DNA from: JANNSX01 sp963741525
GTDB taxonomy: Bacteria; Pseudomonadota; Alphaproteobacteria; Rhizobiales; Hyphomicrobiaceae
Assembly (NCBI GenBank): GCA_963741525.1
Contig: CAVUIW010000001.1
Span: 186,001 to 250,000 of the forward strand
Length of the DNA stretch: 64,000 nt
Reading direction: 5' to 3'
In this document: piece after piece, positions 1 to 12,773 of the stretch
How the letters are laid out: every line of letters begins with the position of its first letter
Position numbering within the stretch: the first letter of the stretch is position 1
Position numbers and translations under genes: made by a program
The notes under the pieces: model-generated
Told to the model about the DNA's origin: nothing
The model's input: the letters and a program-made list of their open reading frames with translations, nothing else
Database searches by the model: none

Positions 1-369
1 GGTCTCGTCGATCGAGAAGCGAATGTCGGGCGCGAATTTGAGGTTGATCTTGTGTGCGATCTCGCCGCGGATGAAGCGCCGGTGGCGATTGAAGGCTTCC
101 AGCACCGGCTGCCGGTCCTCGCCACCGAGCGGCATCAAGTAGACGGTCGCGAGCTTCAAGTCCGGGCTCAGACGCACTTCCGGAATGGTGATGACATGCG
201 CATCGATGACATCGTCATGGATCTCACCGCGCGAGAGCATCTCGGCGAGCGAATGCCGGATCAGCTCGCCGACGCGGAGCTGGCGTTGGGAGGGGGCGGA
301 GGGCCCCTTGCGTTTTCGATTTTCTCGCCAAAAGACGTGCGCCGGGGATTCGGACCCTCGGCGTCCCAT
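1..369 (-). CDS. rbfA: Ribosome-binding factor A, C-terminus cut by window edge
   Basis: RbfA binds the free 30S subunit and helps mature the 5' end of 16S rRNA. The reading frame runs 123 codons from an ATG at 369 to the window edge without a stop. It shows a basic N-terminus, then the family's RVGELIRHSLAEML helix, the strand region ending VRLSPDLKLATVYLMPL, and the helix leading to RGEIAHKINLKFAPDIRF. It follows infB by 29 bases on the same strand, the usual end of the rimP-nusA-infB operon. The family is about 120-150 residues, so little is missing. Identification is firm; only the 3' end is unseen. Confidence 0.93.
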   Translation of the reverse strand, partial: MGRRGSESPAHVFWRENRKRKGPSAPSQRQLRVGELIRHSLAEMLSRGEIHDDVIDAHVITIPEVRLSPDLKLATVYLMPLGGEDRQPVLEAFNRHRRFIRGEIAHKINLKFAPDIRFSIDET

Positions 370-398
370 GGATTGCCTGAATAAACCGAGTTCGTCGC

Positions 399-3091
<2,693 letters not shown>

Positions 3092-3095
<4 letters not shown>

Positions 3096-3754
3096 TCGTT
3101 TTCCGTGCCGTGGTTAACGTTTGAATGCGCAGCAGCGACCACTTCGAGCCCCTTGTAGAGCCCCAAGCGCCGCACCTCGCGCACCAGCTTGCGGCTCGCG
3201 CCGCCGCCCTTCAGGCCAGCATGTACCACATTCGGCCTGCCCAATGCCAAACTCAATTCCTCGATCGAGAAGAGCCCAATCGGCGCAGGGGCCTCTGGCT
3301 TGGCGGCCCTGAATTTCCGATCGAGCTTGTCACGGCCGTCATTTGCCGCTTCCTGGGCGTGCAAAAGGGCCACGATCTGCCCTTTGTCGAGAGCGGCCTC
3401 GAGCTTGAAGAAGCCCGTTACGACCTCGCCCGCCTTGTTGGCGATCGAAAGGGCTTCGAGCGCACGCCTGCCCAGCAGGACATCAACCTGTTCCGCGAGT
3501 GTCTCGGAAGGGCGGACCTGCTGTTTCAAGCCCCGTGAGAAGGCGCCCTTCTGGACCGCCTCTTCGACGCAAGCCCGGCTGCAGGTCACCCAGACGCCCC
3601 GGCCCGGCAAACGCAAGGCGAGATCGGCGGCGACCGAGCCGTCAGGCGCGGCGACGAAGCGGATGAGCTCCGCCTCCTCGCGCACCGTGCGGGTGACCAC
3701 ACAGCTGCGCTCGCGCTCTCCCAATTCGACCTCGGCCGTTGCCGTCACATTCAC
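3092..3754 (-). CDS. ylxR: YlxR (DUF448) RNA-binding protein with L7Ae-like C-terminal half
   Basis: A 220-residue protein encoded between nusA and infB. The first ~90 residues carry the YlxR signature: RSCVVTRT, LIRFVAAPDG and LPGRGVWV. The second half (about 95-190, from RRALEALSIANKAGEVVTG) resembles the L7Ae/L30e RNA-binding fold, a fusion seen in alphaproteobacteria. A role in RNA binding or ribosome-linked regulation is inferred from family and operon. The start shown is a GTG at 3754; a second GTG at 3748 has a better-spaced GAGG and may be the true start. The ORF ends 4 bases inside infB. Confidence 0.93.
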
Positions 3755-3802
3755 CTCGATTGAAGCCGTAAAGGTTCGCGTCCAGTGTTGCCAGAAGCGG
3801 CA

Positions 3803-5464
3803 TCACGGCGCGTTCCCGTCCCGGCTCGCGAACAATGCCTCGGCCTCGCTCTGTGGCGAGGCCGCCTCCTCGCCCGCGGCCTCGGCGGCGGCGGGACGAA
3901 CGATATCCTCGACGGCGACCCAGCCGGCGACGACACGTGCCGACATGATGAGATCCTCGATCTCCTGCCGCGACAGCTCGAACTTCTCGAGCACGCCAGC
4001 GTGATGCTTCGTCTCGGTGCCGGTCTTCTCGTACCAGCCCTCGAGATCGTCGCGCGCGCAATCGGCCAGATCCTCGACCGTCTTGATATTGTTCTCGCCG
4101 AAAGCCACCATGATCGCGGTCGTCACGCCCGGCACGCTCAACAGCTCGTCCTCGACGCCGAGTTCCTTCCGGCGCTCGTCGAGCTCGGCTTCCTTGCGCT
4201 CCAGATACTCCTTGGCGCGCGTCTGAATCTCGCTCGCCATGTTCTCGTCGAAGCCCTCGATCGAGGCGACCTCGCCCTCCTCGACGTAGGCGATTTCCTC
4301 GACGGTCGCGAAGCCCTCGGTGACGAGCAGCTGGGCGATGAAGTCGTCGATATCGAGCGCTTCCATGAACAGCTGTGTGCGCTCGGCGGATTCCTTCTGC
4401 CGGCGCTCCTGCTCGGTCTGCTCGGTCAGGATATCGATATCCCAGCCCGAGAGCTGAGAGGCGAGCCGCACGTTCTGGCCGCGGCGGCCGATGGCGAGCG
4501 AGAGCTGCTCGTCGGGAACGACCACCTCGATGCGCCGGTTCTCGTCGTCGAGCACGACCTTCGTGACCTCGGCGGGCGCGAGCGCATTGACGATGAAGGT
4601 CGGGGCGTCGTTCGACCATTGGATGATGTCGATCTTCTCGCCTTGCAGCTCGCCGACGACCGCCTGCACGCGCTGGCCGCGCATGCCGACGCAGGCGCCG
4701 ACCGGATCAATCGAGGAATCCTTGGAGACAACCGCGATTTTGGCGCGGCTGCCCGGATCGCGCGCCACCGACTTGATCTCGACGATGCCGTCGTAGATTT
4801 CCGGCACCTCTTGGGCGAAGAGCTTCGCCATGAATTCGGAGCGGGTCCGCGACAGGAAGATCTGCGGCCCGCGCACCTCGCGCCGGACGTCGTAGATGTA
4901 GCCGCGGATGCGATCGCCGTATTTGAATGCCTCGCGCGGCAGCTTCTCCTCGCGCCGGACAATGCCTTCGGCGCGGCCCAAGTCGACGATGACATGGCCG
5001 TGCTCTTCGCGCTTGACGACACCGTTGATGATCGTGCCAACGCGATCCTTGAACTCGCCATGCTGGCGCTCGCGCTCGGCGTCGCGCACCTTCTGGACGA
5101 TGACTTGCTTGGCATTCTGGGCCGCGACACGGCCGAACTCGATGGGCGGCAGGCCTTCGGAGATGAAGTCACCGACCTTGGCATCCGGATTGCGGCGCTG
5201 CGCGTCGTCGAGCCCAATCTGGGTGGCGTCGTTCTCGATCACCTCGACGACTTGGAGAAGCCGCGCGAGACGCATCTCGCCGGTCTTCGGATCGATCTGG
5301 GCCCTGATCTCGTTCTCGGCGCCGTAGCGGGACTTAGCCGCCTTTTGGATTGCGTCCTCCATGGCGGCGATGACGATCTGCCGATCGATCGACTTCTCGC
5401 GCGCCACCGCGTCCGCGATCTGGAGCAGCTCCAGCCGGTTTGCGCTCACGCCTGCCTGCGCCAT
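3803..5464 (-). CDS. nusA: Transcription termination/antitermination factor NusA
   Basis: NusA binds RNA polymerase and nascent RNA and modulates pausing, termination and antitermination. I start it at the ATG at 5464 (MAQAGVSANRLELL), which matches the family N-terminus; the open frame continues 28 codons upstream but inside rimP. The protein is 553 residues: N-terminal polymerase-binding domain (to ~130), S1 (about 130-200), two KH domains (about 230-375, with VGACVGMRGQRVQAVV and LSLAIGRRGQNVRLAS), then an acidic tail with two helix-hairpin repeats typical of proteobacterial NusA. It overlaps the upstream rimP frame by 131 bases and is followed by ylxR after 48 bases. Confidence 0.97.
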   Translation of the reverse strand: MAQAGVSANRLELLQIADAVAREKSIDRQIVIAAMEDAIQKAAKSRYGAENEIRAQIDPKTGEMRLARLLQVVEVIENDATQIGLDDAQRRNPDAKVGDFISEGLPPIEFGRVAAQNAKQVIVQKVRDAERERQHGEFKDRVGTIINGVVKREEHGHVIVDLGRAEGIVRREEKLPREAFKYGDRIRGYIYDVRREVRGPQIFLSRTRSEFMAKLFAQEVPEIYDGIVEIKSVARDPGSRAKIAVVSKDSSIDPVGACVGMRGQRVQAVVGELQGEKIDIIQWSNDAPTFIVNALAPAEVTKVVLDDENRRIEVVVPDEQLSLAIGRRGQNVRLASQLSGWDIDILTEQTEQERRQKESAERTQLFMEALDIDDFIAQLLVTEGFATVEEIAYVEEGEVASIEGFDENMASEIQTRAKEYLERKEAELDERRKELGVEDELLSVPGVTTAIMVAFGENNIKTVEDLADCARDDLEGWYEKTGTETKHHAGVLEKFELSRQEIEDLIMSARVVAGWVAVEDIVRPAAAEAAGEEAASPQSEAEALFASRDGNAP

Positions 5465-6095
5465 CTTCGTTCTCCAGCTCCAAATCCATTTCCTGGCCCT
5501 CGCCGGCGGCGGAGCCTTGCATCCCAGACCACCGCTCGGCGGCGGCACGCATCAACTCGTCGGTCATCACGAGCTTCGCCGAAGCGATGAGCTCCGGCTT
5601 GATCCCGATCACGCGCGGCCCATCGAGGTCCGGCAGATCGATGACGAGGCGGACCTCGCCCTCGCTGTAGCTTTCGAGCGTTCCGCGCAAACGCTTGCGG
5701 CCATCGATCGCCTCTGCGAGCTCGATCTTGGCCTCTTGTCCAGTCCAGCGCTCAATATCGACGGGCCTGACGAGGGGGCGATCGATACCGGGCGAGGAAA
5801 TCTCGAGCCGGTAATTGCCCTCAACGAGGTCGTAGGCGTCGAACACCGGAGACAACTCGCGCGAGATAGTCGCGCACTCGTCGACGTTGAGATAGCCGTC
5901 CTCGCGCTCGGCCATGATCTGGACGGTGTGACCGTCACGGCCGGAGACCGCGACACGCACGAGCCTGAAGCCCAACTCGCCGAGTACCGGCTCGGCAAGA
6001 TCGGCAATGCGTCCGGCAAGGCCCGTCTCGCGGCTGAATCGCCCCTCGGGCGCAGACGCGATACTTTCGACTGCCGAGCTATCTACTTCCCGCAT
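5334..6095 (-). CDS. rimP: Ribosome maturation factor RimP, 3' end overlaps nusA
   Basis: RimP is needed for 30S maturation. I place the start at the ATG at 6095 (MREVDSSAV); an upstream TTG at 6137 is also open but lies in a terminator-like T tract. The RimP core is plain: LAEPVLGELGFRLVRV, then the RLEISSPGIDRPL signature near residue 100, and the C-terminal SH3-like strand region. After ELENED (about residue 210) the frame runs another 43 codons inside nusA, and this tail looks like a shadow of nusA. Either the overlap is real or a frameshift near 5466 hides the natural stop. It is the first gene of the nusA-infB operon. Confidence 0.88.
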   Translation of the reverse strand: MREVDSSAVESIASAPEGRFSRETGLAGRIADLAEPVLGELGFRLVRVAVSGRDGHTVQIMAEREDGYLNVDECATISRELSPVFDAYDLVEGNYRLEISSPGIDRPLVRPVDIERWTGQEAKIELAEAIDGRKRLRGTLESYSEGEVRLVIDLPDLDGPRVIGIKPELIASAKLVMTDELMRAAAERWSGMQGSAAGEGQEMDLELENEDGAGRRERKPAGAAPDRGRGGAREVDRSADRHRRHGGRNPKGG

Positions 6096-6129
6096 GGGAA
6101 CACCGCCGGCCACCGGAACCCGATGGCCC

Positions 6130-6163
6130 AAAAACAAAAAGAGCGGACCCGAAGGCTCGCTCT
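6130..6163 (-). terminator. Intrinsic terminator or leader attenuator ahead of rimP
   Basis: Read on the minus strand, AGAGCGAGCC, a TTCG loop and GGTCCGCTCT form a 10-base stem with one mismatch and one wobble pair. The stem is followed directly by TTTTTGTTTTT. This is a standard rho-independent terminator shape. It sits about 90 bases after the trmB stop and only ~35 bases before the rimP ATG, so it could end trmB or act as an attenuator in the rimP-nusA leader. Confidence 0.8.
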
Positions 6164-6254
6164 CGAAGTTGAGATGATCATGAGCGAGCGGAATATAGGC
6201 GGCAGAAACGCCACGTTCAAGTAGAAAATGCGAATGCCACAGTATTGCCCGTTT

Positions 6255-6975
6255 TCAGGCCGGGGAACGGCGCCGGAACACGAGGTAAACAGGGCGCCGG
6301 CCGGCCGCCATTGCCTTCGCTTCGTAGCGGGTGCCCGGCCAGTCCGGAAATGGCCGCCGCCAATCTTCCGGGCCGTCGGCAATCCACTCGAAATCATCCG
6401 ACGAAAGGATGGCCGCGAGGCTCGACACCGCGTAGCCGGCAATGTCGGTCGCCAGCCATAGCTCGGCGCCGGGCCGCATGAGTTTCGCGAGCTTTACCAG
6501 CGTCTTGGCCGATATCAGCCGGCGCTTCTGGTGCCGCCGCTTCGGCCAAGGATCCGGATAGAGGACGATCACGCGCGCAAGCGAGCTCGCCGGCAGCCAC
6601 TCGAGCAGGGGCGCCACCTCGAAATCGAGCACGCGGACGTTCTTCACGTCCTGCTCCTCGATCTTCTCCACCAGCCCAGCTTGCCCGTTAACGAAGGGCT
6701 CGACACCAATGAAGCCGACGCGTGGATTGCGGATCGCCCGGTGGATGAGGTGTTCGCCGCCACCGAAGCCGATTTCGAGCCAGATCTGGTCAACCGGCGT
6801 GGCGAAAAGTTCGGCCATCCGTCCGGGCGGGGGACGCTTCAGGTCGATCCGGAGCAATGGCAGCAGGCGCTCGAGTCGCTCGGCCTGATGCGGCCGGAGC
6901 GGCCGCCCTTTCAGGCGGCCCCAGAATCTTCGGTCAGGCCAGCCACTGGCAGGAGCAATGCCAGTTCCGCGAACT

Positions 6976-6989
<14 letters not shown>
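6255..6989 (-). CDS. trmB: tRNA (guanine-N7)-methyltransferase
   Basis: TrmB uses S-adenosylmethionine to make m7G46 in tRNA variable loops. The class I methyltransferase motif IWLEIGFGGGEHL, the acidic end VGFIGVEPF and the family signature VLYPDPWPKRRHQKRR are all present, and the C-terminus PGTRYEAKAM is typical. I place the start at a GTG at 6989, which overlaps the metK stop by 14 bases and gives 244 residues; the open frame reaches further into metK but without family similarity. No strong ribosome site is seen, so translation is probably coupled to metK. It lies directly downstream of the gene that makes its cofactor. Confidence 0.94.
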
Positions 6990-8181
<1,192 letters not shown>

Positions 8182-8267
8182 GCCCCCCTCCCTCGGTTAA
8201 CCTTGAAAAACCGGGCAAGTCCTTGCAGGGATTTGGGAAGGGGTCAAGGCGCGGCGATAGCGCAATC

Positions 8268-8768
8268 TCAGCCGGTTTGACACGTTACGGGTGAGGGGTG
8301 CGATTTTTTGGTCTTCGGCTTTGCGATCCCGGTCACGAGGTCGATGGCGAGACGCCGCAGCTCAGGCGAATCGATTCGTGCAAATGCCGCGACCAGCCTC
8401 TCGGTGTCCTCACAGTGCATTGGTTCAAGCACGCTTTGCTCCGACTCGCTCAATCCATGCGGCGCCGCATTGCCTAGGAAGTAGCCATAGCCCTTGCCGA
8501 GAAAAAGCGCAGCGTCGAACAATCTCGACGCCGGAATGCGATCGACGCCGTGCTCGTACTTTCCGAGCTGGGTACCGCTGATGCCGAGCTCCCGCCCCAA
8601 GCTGGCTAGACTTCTATCCTTCTCTTCCCGCAGCGCTCGCAGCCTATGCCCGATCAGTTTGTCGAGCCCGGTTGCGGCTTTCGGATTGGGCCGCTTGGCC
8701 TCGCCCGGTTGGCAACTCTGAAGCCTGGTCGCACGATCAGCATCCTCAGATGTGTTGGGATCGGCCAT
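8268..8768 (-). CDS. XRE-family HTH transcriptional regulator
   Basis: A 166-residue DNA-binding protein. The HTH (about residues 38-95) reads LIGHRLRALREEKDRS, SLASLGRELGISGTQLGKYEHG and DRIPASRLFDAALFL, followed by a YFLG motif common to these short alphaproteobacterial regulators and a helical tail. The ATG at 8768 is chosen because AGGAGG precedes it by 6 bases; an ATG 8 codons upstream lacks this. It sits between lnt and metK, where Rhizobiales usually encode one such regulator; here a second, broken copy lies just upstream. Its targets are unknown. Confidence 0.88.
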   Translation of the reverse strand: MADPNTSEDADRATRLQSCQPGEAKRPNPKAATGLDKLIGHRLRALREEKDRSLASLGRELGISGTQLGKYEHGVDRIPASRLFDAALFLGKGYGYFLGNAAPHGLSESEQSVLEPMHCEDTERLVAAFARIDSPELRRLAIDLVTGIAKPKTKKSHPSPVTCQTG

Positions 8769-8842
8769 GTGACGCCTCCTGATCCACTGCATTTCGATAA
8801 TACAATCTAAAGTATATTAATGATTTCCCATCGTCAACCTGT

Positions 8843-8857
8843 AATTGAATTTCAATT
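8843..8857. promoter_or_regulatory. Palindrome, candidate XRE operator
   Basis: The AATTGAA-T-TTCAATT palindrome (7-base arms, one central base) lies in a markedly AT-rich stretch 75 bases upstream of the XRE gene starting at 8768. Its position and symmetry suit a repressor operator. Function is inferred. Confidence 0.45.
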
Positions 8858-8936
8858 CTCGTGCATTTTCTGAATTGGTCACTGAACGTTTCTGCGAAAC
8901 TCTACTGCCGATTCCGCGTGCAATGCGCAGGAACGG

Positions 8937-9357
8937 TCATTCCTCGATCATGTCCTGGATCAGACTGAGGATCGCTTTCCGCCGGCGCGCGGAGGACACG
9001 TTTCGGAATGACTTGAGCAACGACTTCTCGTCCTCGCTCAACTGGGGAGACAAGGACGGCGTCTCGTTCTCCGCCATGCCATCGACCCCGGCGAAGGGCT
9101 TACCTAGAAAATAGTCGAACCCGACATTGAGTGCGCTGCAGATGTCGTTCAGGCGGGCAACGGTGACGCGGTTGGTGCCCTTCTCGTACTTCTGGACTTG
9201 CTGAAAGGTCACCCCGATGAGCTCGCCCAACGAACGCTGGCTGAGGTCACGCGAGACTTCTCAAGTCGCGCATCCGGTCCCCGACAACGAAGTCGATCTT
9301 GGAAGTCTCTTTTGGCTTGGAGCGCTTGGCGCTGACCTGCCTCGACAGTTTCGGCAT
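8937..9357 (-). pseudogene. Second XRE regulator, broken by a +1 frameshift
   Basis: Two adjoining frames together encode one short XRE regulator of about 140 residues. The 5' part starts at ATG 9357 (MPKLSRQVSAKR) and reads through DFVVGDRMRDLRS, then meets a TGA. The 3' part continues in another frame with RDLSQRSLGELIGVTFQQVQ, KYEKGTNRV and a YFLGKPF motif, ending at 8937. Removing one base near 9250 restores the normal helix spacing of the family, so a single-base insertion is the likely lesion. The HTH is cut between helices 1 and 2, so the product should not bind DNA unless this is a sequence error. It resembles the regulator usually found next to metK. Confidence 0.8.
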
Positions 9358-9484
9358 TGCTGTATCCCGCGCCTTCAAACGATACACAGCGGCAATACTC
9401 AATGAATCATATGGTTGCAACCGAAAATTGATTCCTCTTCGCATTGCATATAAGCGGCTACATGTCGCCCCAACGACGATTTGG

Positions 9485-9503
9485 TTTCGCATTTTATGCG
9501 AAA
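9485..9503. promoter_or_regulatory. Inverted repeat, candidate operator
   Basis: TTTCGCAT-TTT-ATGCGAAA is a perfect 8-base inverted repeat with a 3-base centre, between lnt and the broken XRE gene. The surrounding 9360-9500 region is less GC-rich than its neighbours. A regulator site is inferred from symmetry and position only. Confidence 0.45.
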
Positions 9504-9581
9504 TGGCTCGAATGCTTTCGGAGTCGGACTTCTCGGGCGCGATCCGGGTTTTCTGCGTTGCTAACGCATCGCGTTGGCGCG

Positions 9582-11219
9582 TCATTTGGTCCGCAAGCGG
9601 AGCACCTGTGCCGCACTCGCTAAAATGAGAGCCAGGAAAAGAGACGCCGCCTCTCCCAGCCGCCGGTAAAGTGTTTGCTGCAAAGCGCCCGGCACTTCGG
9701 TCTCGATGATCCCCTGGGTTTCCAGGGCCAAGCTCGCGATCAGTTCGCCCCGCGCGCCAATGACTGCGCTTACACCAGTGTTTGCGACCCTTATGACAGG
9801 CAGCCCAAATTCGACCGCCCTGAGCCGGGCTTGCAGCAGATGCTGATAAGGCCCGCTGCTCGATCCGAACCAGGCATCGTTCGTGAGATTGAGGAGCCAG
9901 GTCTGCTCGCTAGTCGGATCGATCTCTTCGGGGAAAACAATCTCGTAGCAGACGAGCGGCACAGGTGATGGGAGGCCTGGGATGTCGAGGGCCCGCGGAC
10001 CGGTGCCGGTCGCGAATCCACCCTTCAGCTGGGTGAGCTGCTCCAGACCCATCGCTTCCAACGCTGCCTGTGCGGGCAGATACTCACCGAACGGTACGAG
10101 ATGCATCTTGTCGTAGCGTGAGACGAGCTCACCGTGCTGATCGAGCACGGCGATGTCGTTGTAGATCGTGAGCTGACCGTCGGTCTTTACGAGCGAGCCG
10201 TCCGCGTTCGTCTCCGCCCGAAGACTTCCGGTCACGAGCGTTACACCATCAGGCAGCAGATCGCCGATGGCCTTGAGCGCTTCCGGCGACTGCAGCATGA
10301 GAAACGGCAGCGAGGATTCGGGCCAGATGACGTGGGAAACACCGTCGAATCCGACCGCTGCGCCCACCGCATTTCGCCGGCTGAGCTCGAGGAAGATCTG
10401 GAAGATGCGTTGCCGGTTCGCTCCTTCCCATTTCTCGGCCTGCGGGATGTTCGGCTGAACGAGGCGGAGCTTTGTTGCCGATTGCACCGGCGGCACGGGA
10501 CCCGAAAGTTGCCACGCGCCAAAAGCCAGCATGGCGATGAGGAGGCTCGCGGCGACGGCGATCGGCGCCAAACGTCGCTGCCAAGTTACGCGAGCGTCGC
10601 TTTCCACACTCGCGGCAGGCAGCGCGAAGATCAGGACCGCGATAAAGCTCAACCCTGTCATGCCGACAAGGCTCGCGGATTGCATCAGATAGTCATTGCC
10701 GGCGAGGGAAGTGCCCAGCGCATTCCAGGGCAAGCCTGTCAGCACATTGCCCCGCAACCATTCGGTTGCGCCGAGAGCCGCGGCGAGCGCCAGAACGCGC
10801 CCAACACCCGGCGACCAAAGCAGCATGGCGAGGGCGGTGCCGAACGCGAAGAACAGCGCCAGTCCCGCCGGCAGCGCGGTAACTGCCAGCGGCAACAACC
10901 AGGCGAACTTGTCAGCCTCGACGAGGAACGCGAAACCAATCCAATAGAGGCCGGCGAGAAAATAGCCGAAGCCGAACCACCATCCGCAGGCCGTCGCTGC
11001 CCTGAAGCGGCTCCATCGACCGTGCGGACGAAGCCGAGCCGCCGCATCGAGGACGAGCACCAGACCGGACAGCGACACGAAGAACACGGGCCAGATCGAC
11101 AGCGGCGGCAGCCCCGCCACCGATAGCAAACCGAACGCAAACGAAACCGCCCAACGCAACAATGCGGCACGGCGGCCATCCTCAGCCATCACATCGAATA
11201 GTCGCAGGACGCTAGCCAT
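9582..11219 (-). CDS. lnt: Apolipoprotein N-acyltransferase
   Basis: Lnt adds the third acyl chain to the N-terminal cysteine of outer-membrane lipoproteins at the inner membrane. The 545-residue protein has about six N-terminal membrane segments (to ~215), then a periplasmic nitrilase-fold domain with the catalytic triad visible as Glu in WPESSLPF (~302), Lys in KMHLVPFGEYL (~370) and Cys in LVCYEIVFPE (~422). A final membrane helix lies near the C-terminus (EAASLFLALILASAA). The start overlaps the corC stop by 8 bases; a later ATG at 11189 is possible. Confidence 0.96.
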   Translation of the reverse strand: MASVLRLFDVMAEDGRRAALLRWAVSFAFGLLSVAGLPPLSIWPVFFVSLSGLVLVLDAAARLRPHGRWSRFRAATACGWWFGFGYFLAGLYWIGFAFLVEADKFAWLLPLAVTALPAGLALFFAFGTALAMLLWSPGVGRVLALAAALGATEWLRGNVLTGLPWNALGTSLAGNDYLMQSASLVGMTGLSFIAVLIFALPAASVESDARVTWQRRLAPIAVAASLLIAMLAFGAWQLSGPVPPVQSATKLRLVQPNIPQAEKWEGANRQRIFQIFLELSRRNAVGAAVGFDGVSHVIWPESSLPFLMLQSPEALKAIGDLLPDGVTLVTGSLRAETNADGSLVKTDGQLTIYNDIAVLDQHGELVSRYDKMHLVPFGEYLPAQAALEAMGLEQLTQLKGGFATGTGPRALDIPGLPSPVPLVCYEIVFPEEIDPTSEQTWLLNLTNDAWFGSSSGPYQHLLQARLRAVEFGLPVIRVANTGVSAVIGARGELIASLALETQGIIETEVPGALQQTLYRRLGEAASLFLALILASAAQVLRLRTK

Positions 11220-12246
11220 GCTCCGCGCTGCTGCCCGACGGCGTATCGGCGGCCTTACGCCGGTCGATCACCTTGACCTTGCGCACACGGCGGGGATCGG
11301 CTTCCAGCACCTGGAACTCGAGGCCCGCCGGATGGGGAATGAGCTCGCCCCGCACCGGCACCCGACCGGCCAATGAGGCAATGAGGCCACCCAACGTATC
11401 GATCTCGTCGATCATGTCTTCCTCGACGAGCGTGGCATTCAACCTGGATTCGAGATCGGAGATCGGCGCGCGCGCCGAAACGATCAATCCCGCCACTGGA
11501 TCGTCGACGATCAGCCCTTCGTCTTCATCGTCGTGCTCGTCCTCGATATCGCCGACGATCTGCTCAACCAGATCCTCGATCGAGACGAGACCGTCGGTGC
11601 CGCCATATTCGTCGACCACCAAGGCGAGATGCACCCGCGTCGATTGCATTCTGATGAGCAGATTGATCGCCGGCATCGATGGCGGGACGAACAGCGCCGT
11701 GCGGCGGAATTTCACGGATTTGACGGGCAGCGACAGATCGACCTTGGCCAGCTGTTCGCTCGTCAGGCTCGCGAGAACCGTATTGGCACCGCTCGAGGCC
11801 GGTGTATCGCCGATTGGCCGGCCCTGCGCGGTATCGACGATCCATGCGACGAGATCCTTGACGTGGACCATGCCGCGCAGATCGTCGAGAGTGTCATGAT
11901 AGACGGGAAGACGCGAATGCTCGGCCCGGCGGAACTCCGCCAGCAGCTCGCCCAATGTCGCGTCCTCGTCGATCGCGATGATGTCGGCGCGCGGCACCAT
12001 GACGTCGTCGACGCGCAGCTCGCCGAAACGCATCGTCCTGAGCAGCATGTCGCGCTGTGGCGGCGCCAGCGTCAGCCCGCCATGACTTGCCTCGTCGAGC
12101 GCCTTTTCGAGCACGCCGCGCATGGTCGGCGCTTCCTGGAACCCCAGGCGCGTCATCAACCGGTTGAGCCAGGCGATGGGAGAAACGCCCGGTTGAGCGA
12201 CATCGGCGGCGGTTTGGACTTCGGGTCTCGATGTATCCTCAGCCAT
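11212..12246 (-). CDS. corC: CorC/TlyC-type CBS-domain protein
   Basis: A 344-residue soluble member of the CorC/HlyC family. Two CBS domains follow an Ala/Gln-rich lead: DVMVPRADIIAIDEDATL with HSRLPVYHDTLDDLRGMVHV (about 85-150), and INLLIRMQSTRVHLALVVDE with GTDGLVSIEDLVEQIVGDI (about 185-245). The C-terminal transporter-associated domain (about 260-335) starts at an acidic linker. CorC proteins are linked to Mg/Co efflux or membrane integrity; its exact role is unsettled. The ATG at 12246 overlaps the ybeY stop by 8 bases, and lnt overlaps its end, as in many proteobacteria. Confidence 0.93.
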   Translation of the reverse strand: MAEDTSRPEVQTAADVAQPGVSPIAWLNRLMTRLGFQEAPTMRGVLEKALDEASHGGLTLAPPQRDMLLRTMRFGELRVDDVMVPRADIIAIDEDATLGELLAEFRRAEHSRLPVYHDTLDDLRGMVHVKDLVAWIVDTAQGRPIGDTPASSGANTVLASLTSEQLAKVDLSLPVKSVKFRRTALFVPPSMPAINLLIRMQSTRVHLALVVDEYGGTDGLVSIEDLVEQIVGDIEDEHDDEDEGLIVDDPVAGLIVSARAPISDLESRLNATLVEEDMIDEIDTLGGLIASLAGRVPVRGELIPHPAGLEFQVLEADPRRVRKVKVIDRRKAADTPSGSSAEHG

Positions 12247-12769
12247 GGAGGGGCTCATCCGCCTGGGCATCGAGGCGAAGATAGGGATCGGCAATGCCGA
12301 AGGCCGCGAGAATCCGCCGCTCCTCCTCCTGCATGGCTTCGGCCTCGGAATCGCTGCCATGATCGTGGCCGAGCAAATGCAGCACCCCGTGCACGACGAG
12401 ATGAGCCGCGTGATCGGCGAGCGCAATGCCAAGCTCGAGCGCCTCTCGCCCGGCGGTCTCGTAGGCAATGATGATGTCACCGAGCGGGTGCGCGAGCGCA
12501 GTCGACCCACGGCGCGCGGCCGGAAACGACAACACGTTCGTCGGCTTGTCGAGGCCGCGATACTGCTTGTTGAGGTCCCTCACTTCGGTATCGCCCGACA
12601 GCGAGATCGTGATTTCGCCTTTCGCGCCACCTGCCGCAGCCAGGGCCAATTCGGAAAGCCGCCCGGGATCGATTGCCGCCAGCCAACGATCATCGGCCAC
12701 ATCGATATCGACGGCCGCATTCGGCGTCTGCCTCGCCGCCTGTCGCTTTGCCGGACTTCGCGTCTCCAT
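12239..12769 (-). CDS. ybeY: Endoribonuclease YbeY, rRNA maturation factor
   Basis: YbeY is a zinc-dependent RNase that matures the 16S rRNA 3' end and takes part in 70S quality control. The 176-residue protein contains the zinc motif HGVLHLLGHDH near residue 130 and the family segments LNKQYRGLDKPTNVLSFP and PLGDIIIAYE. It starts 4 bases after phoH stops, and corC overlaps its end: the standard phoH-ybeY-corC operon. Confidence 0.97.
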   Translation of the reverse strand: METRSPAKRQAARQTPNAAVDIDVADDRWLAAIDPGRLSELALAAAGGAKGEITISLSGDTEVRDLNKQYRGLDKPTNVLSFPAARRGSTALAHPLGDIIIAYETAGREALELGIALADHAAHLVVHGVLHLLGHDHGSDSEAEAMQEEERRILAAFGIADPYLRLDAQADEPLHG

Positions 12770-12773
12770 GGGA

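Noticed and set aside
3785..5590. 601-codon plus-strand frame opposite nusA
   Set aside because: Mirror of nusA codon structure, no ribosome site or motif.
8182..8267. SAM riboswitch ahead of metK
   Set aside because: I looked for SAM-II type features in the leader and saw no matching core; the leader is short and GC-rich.
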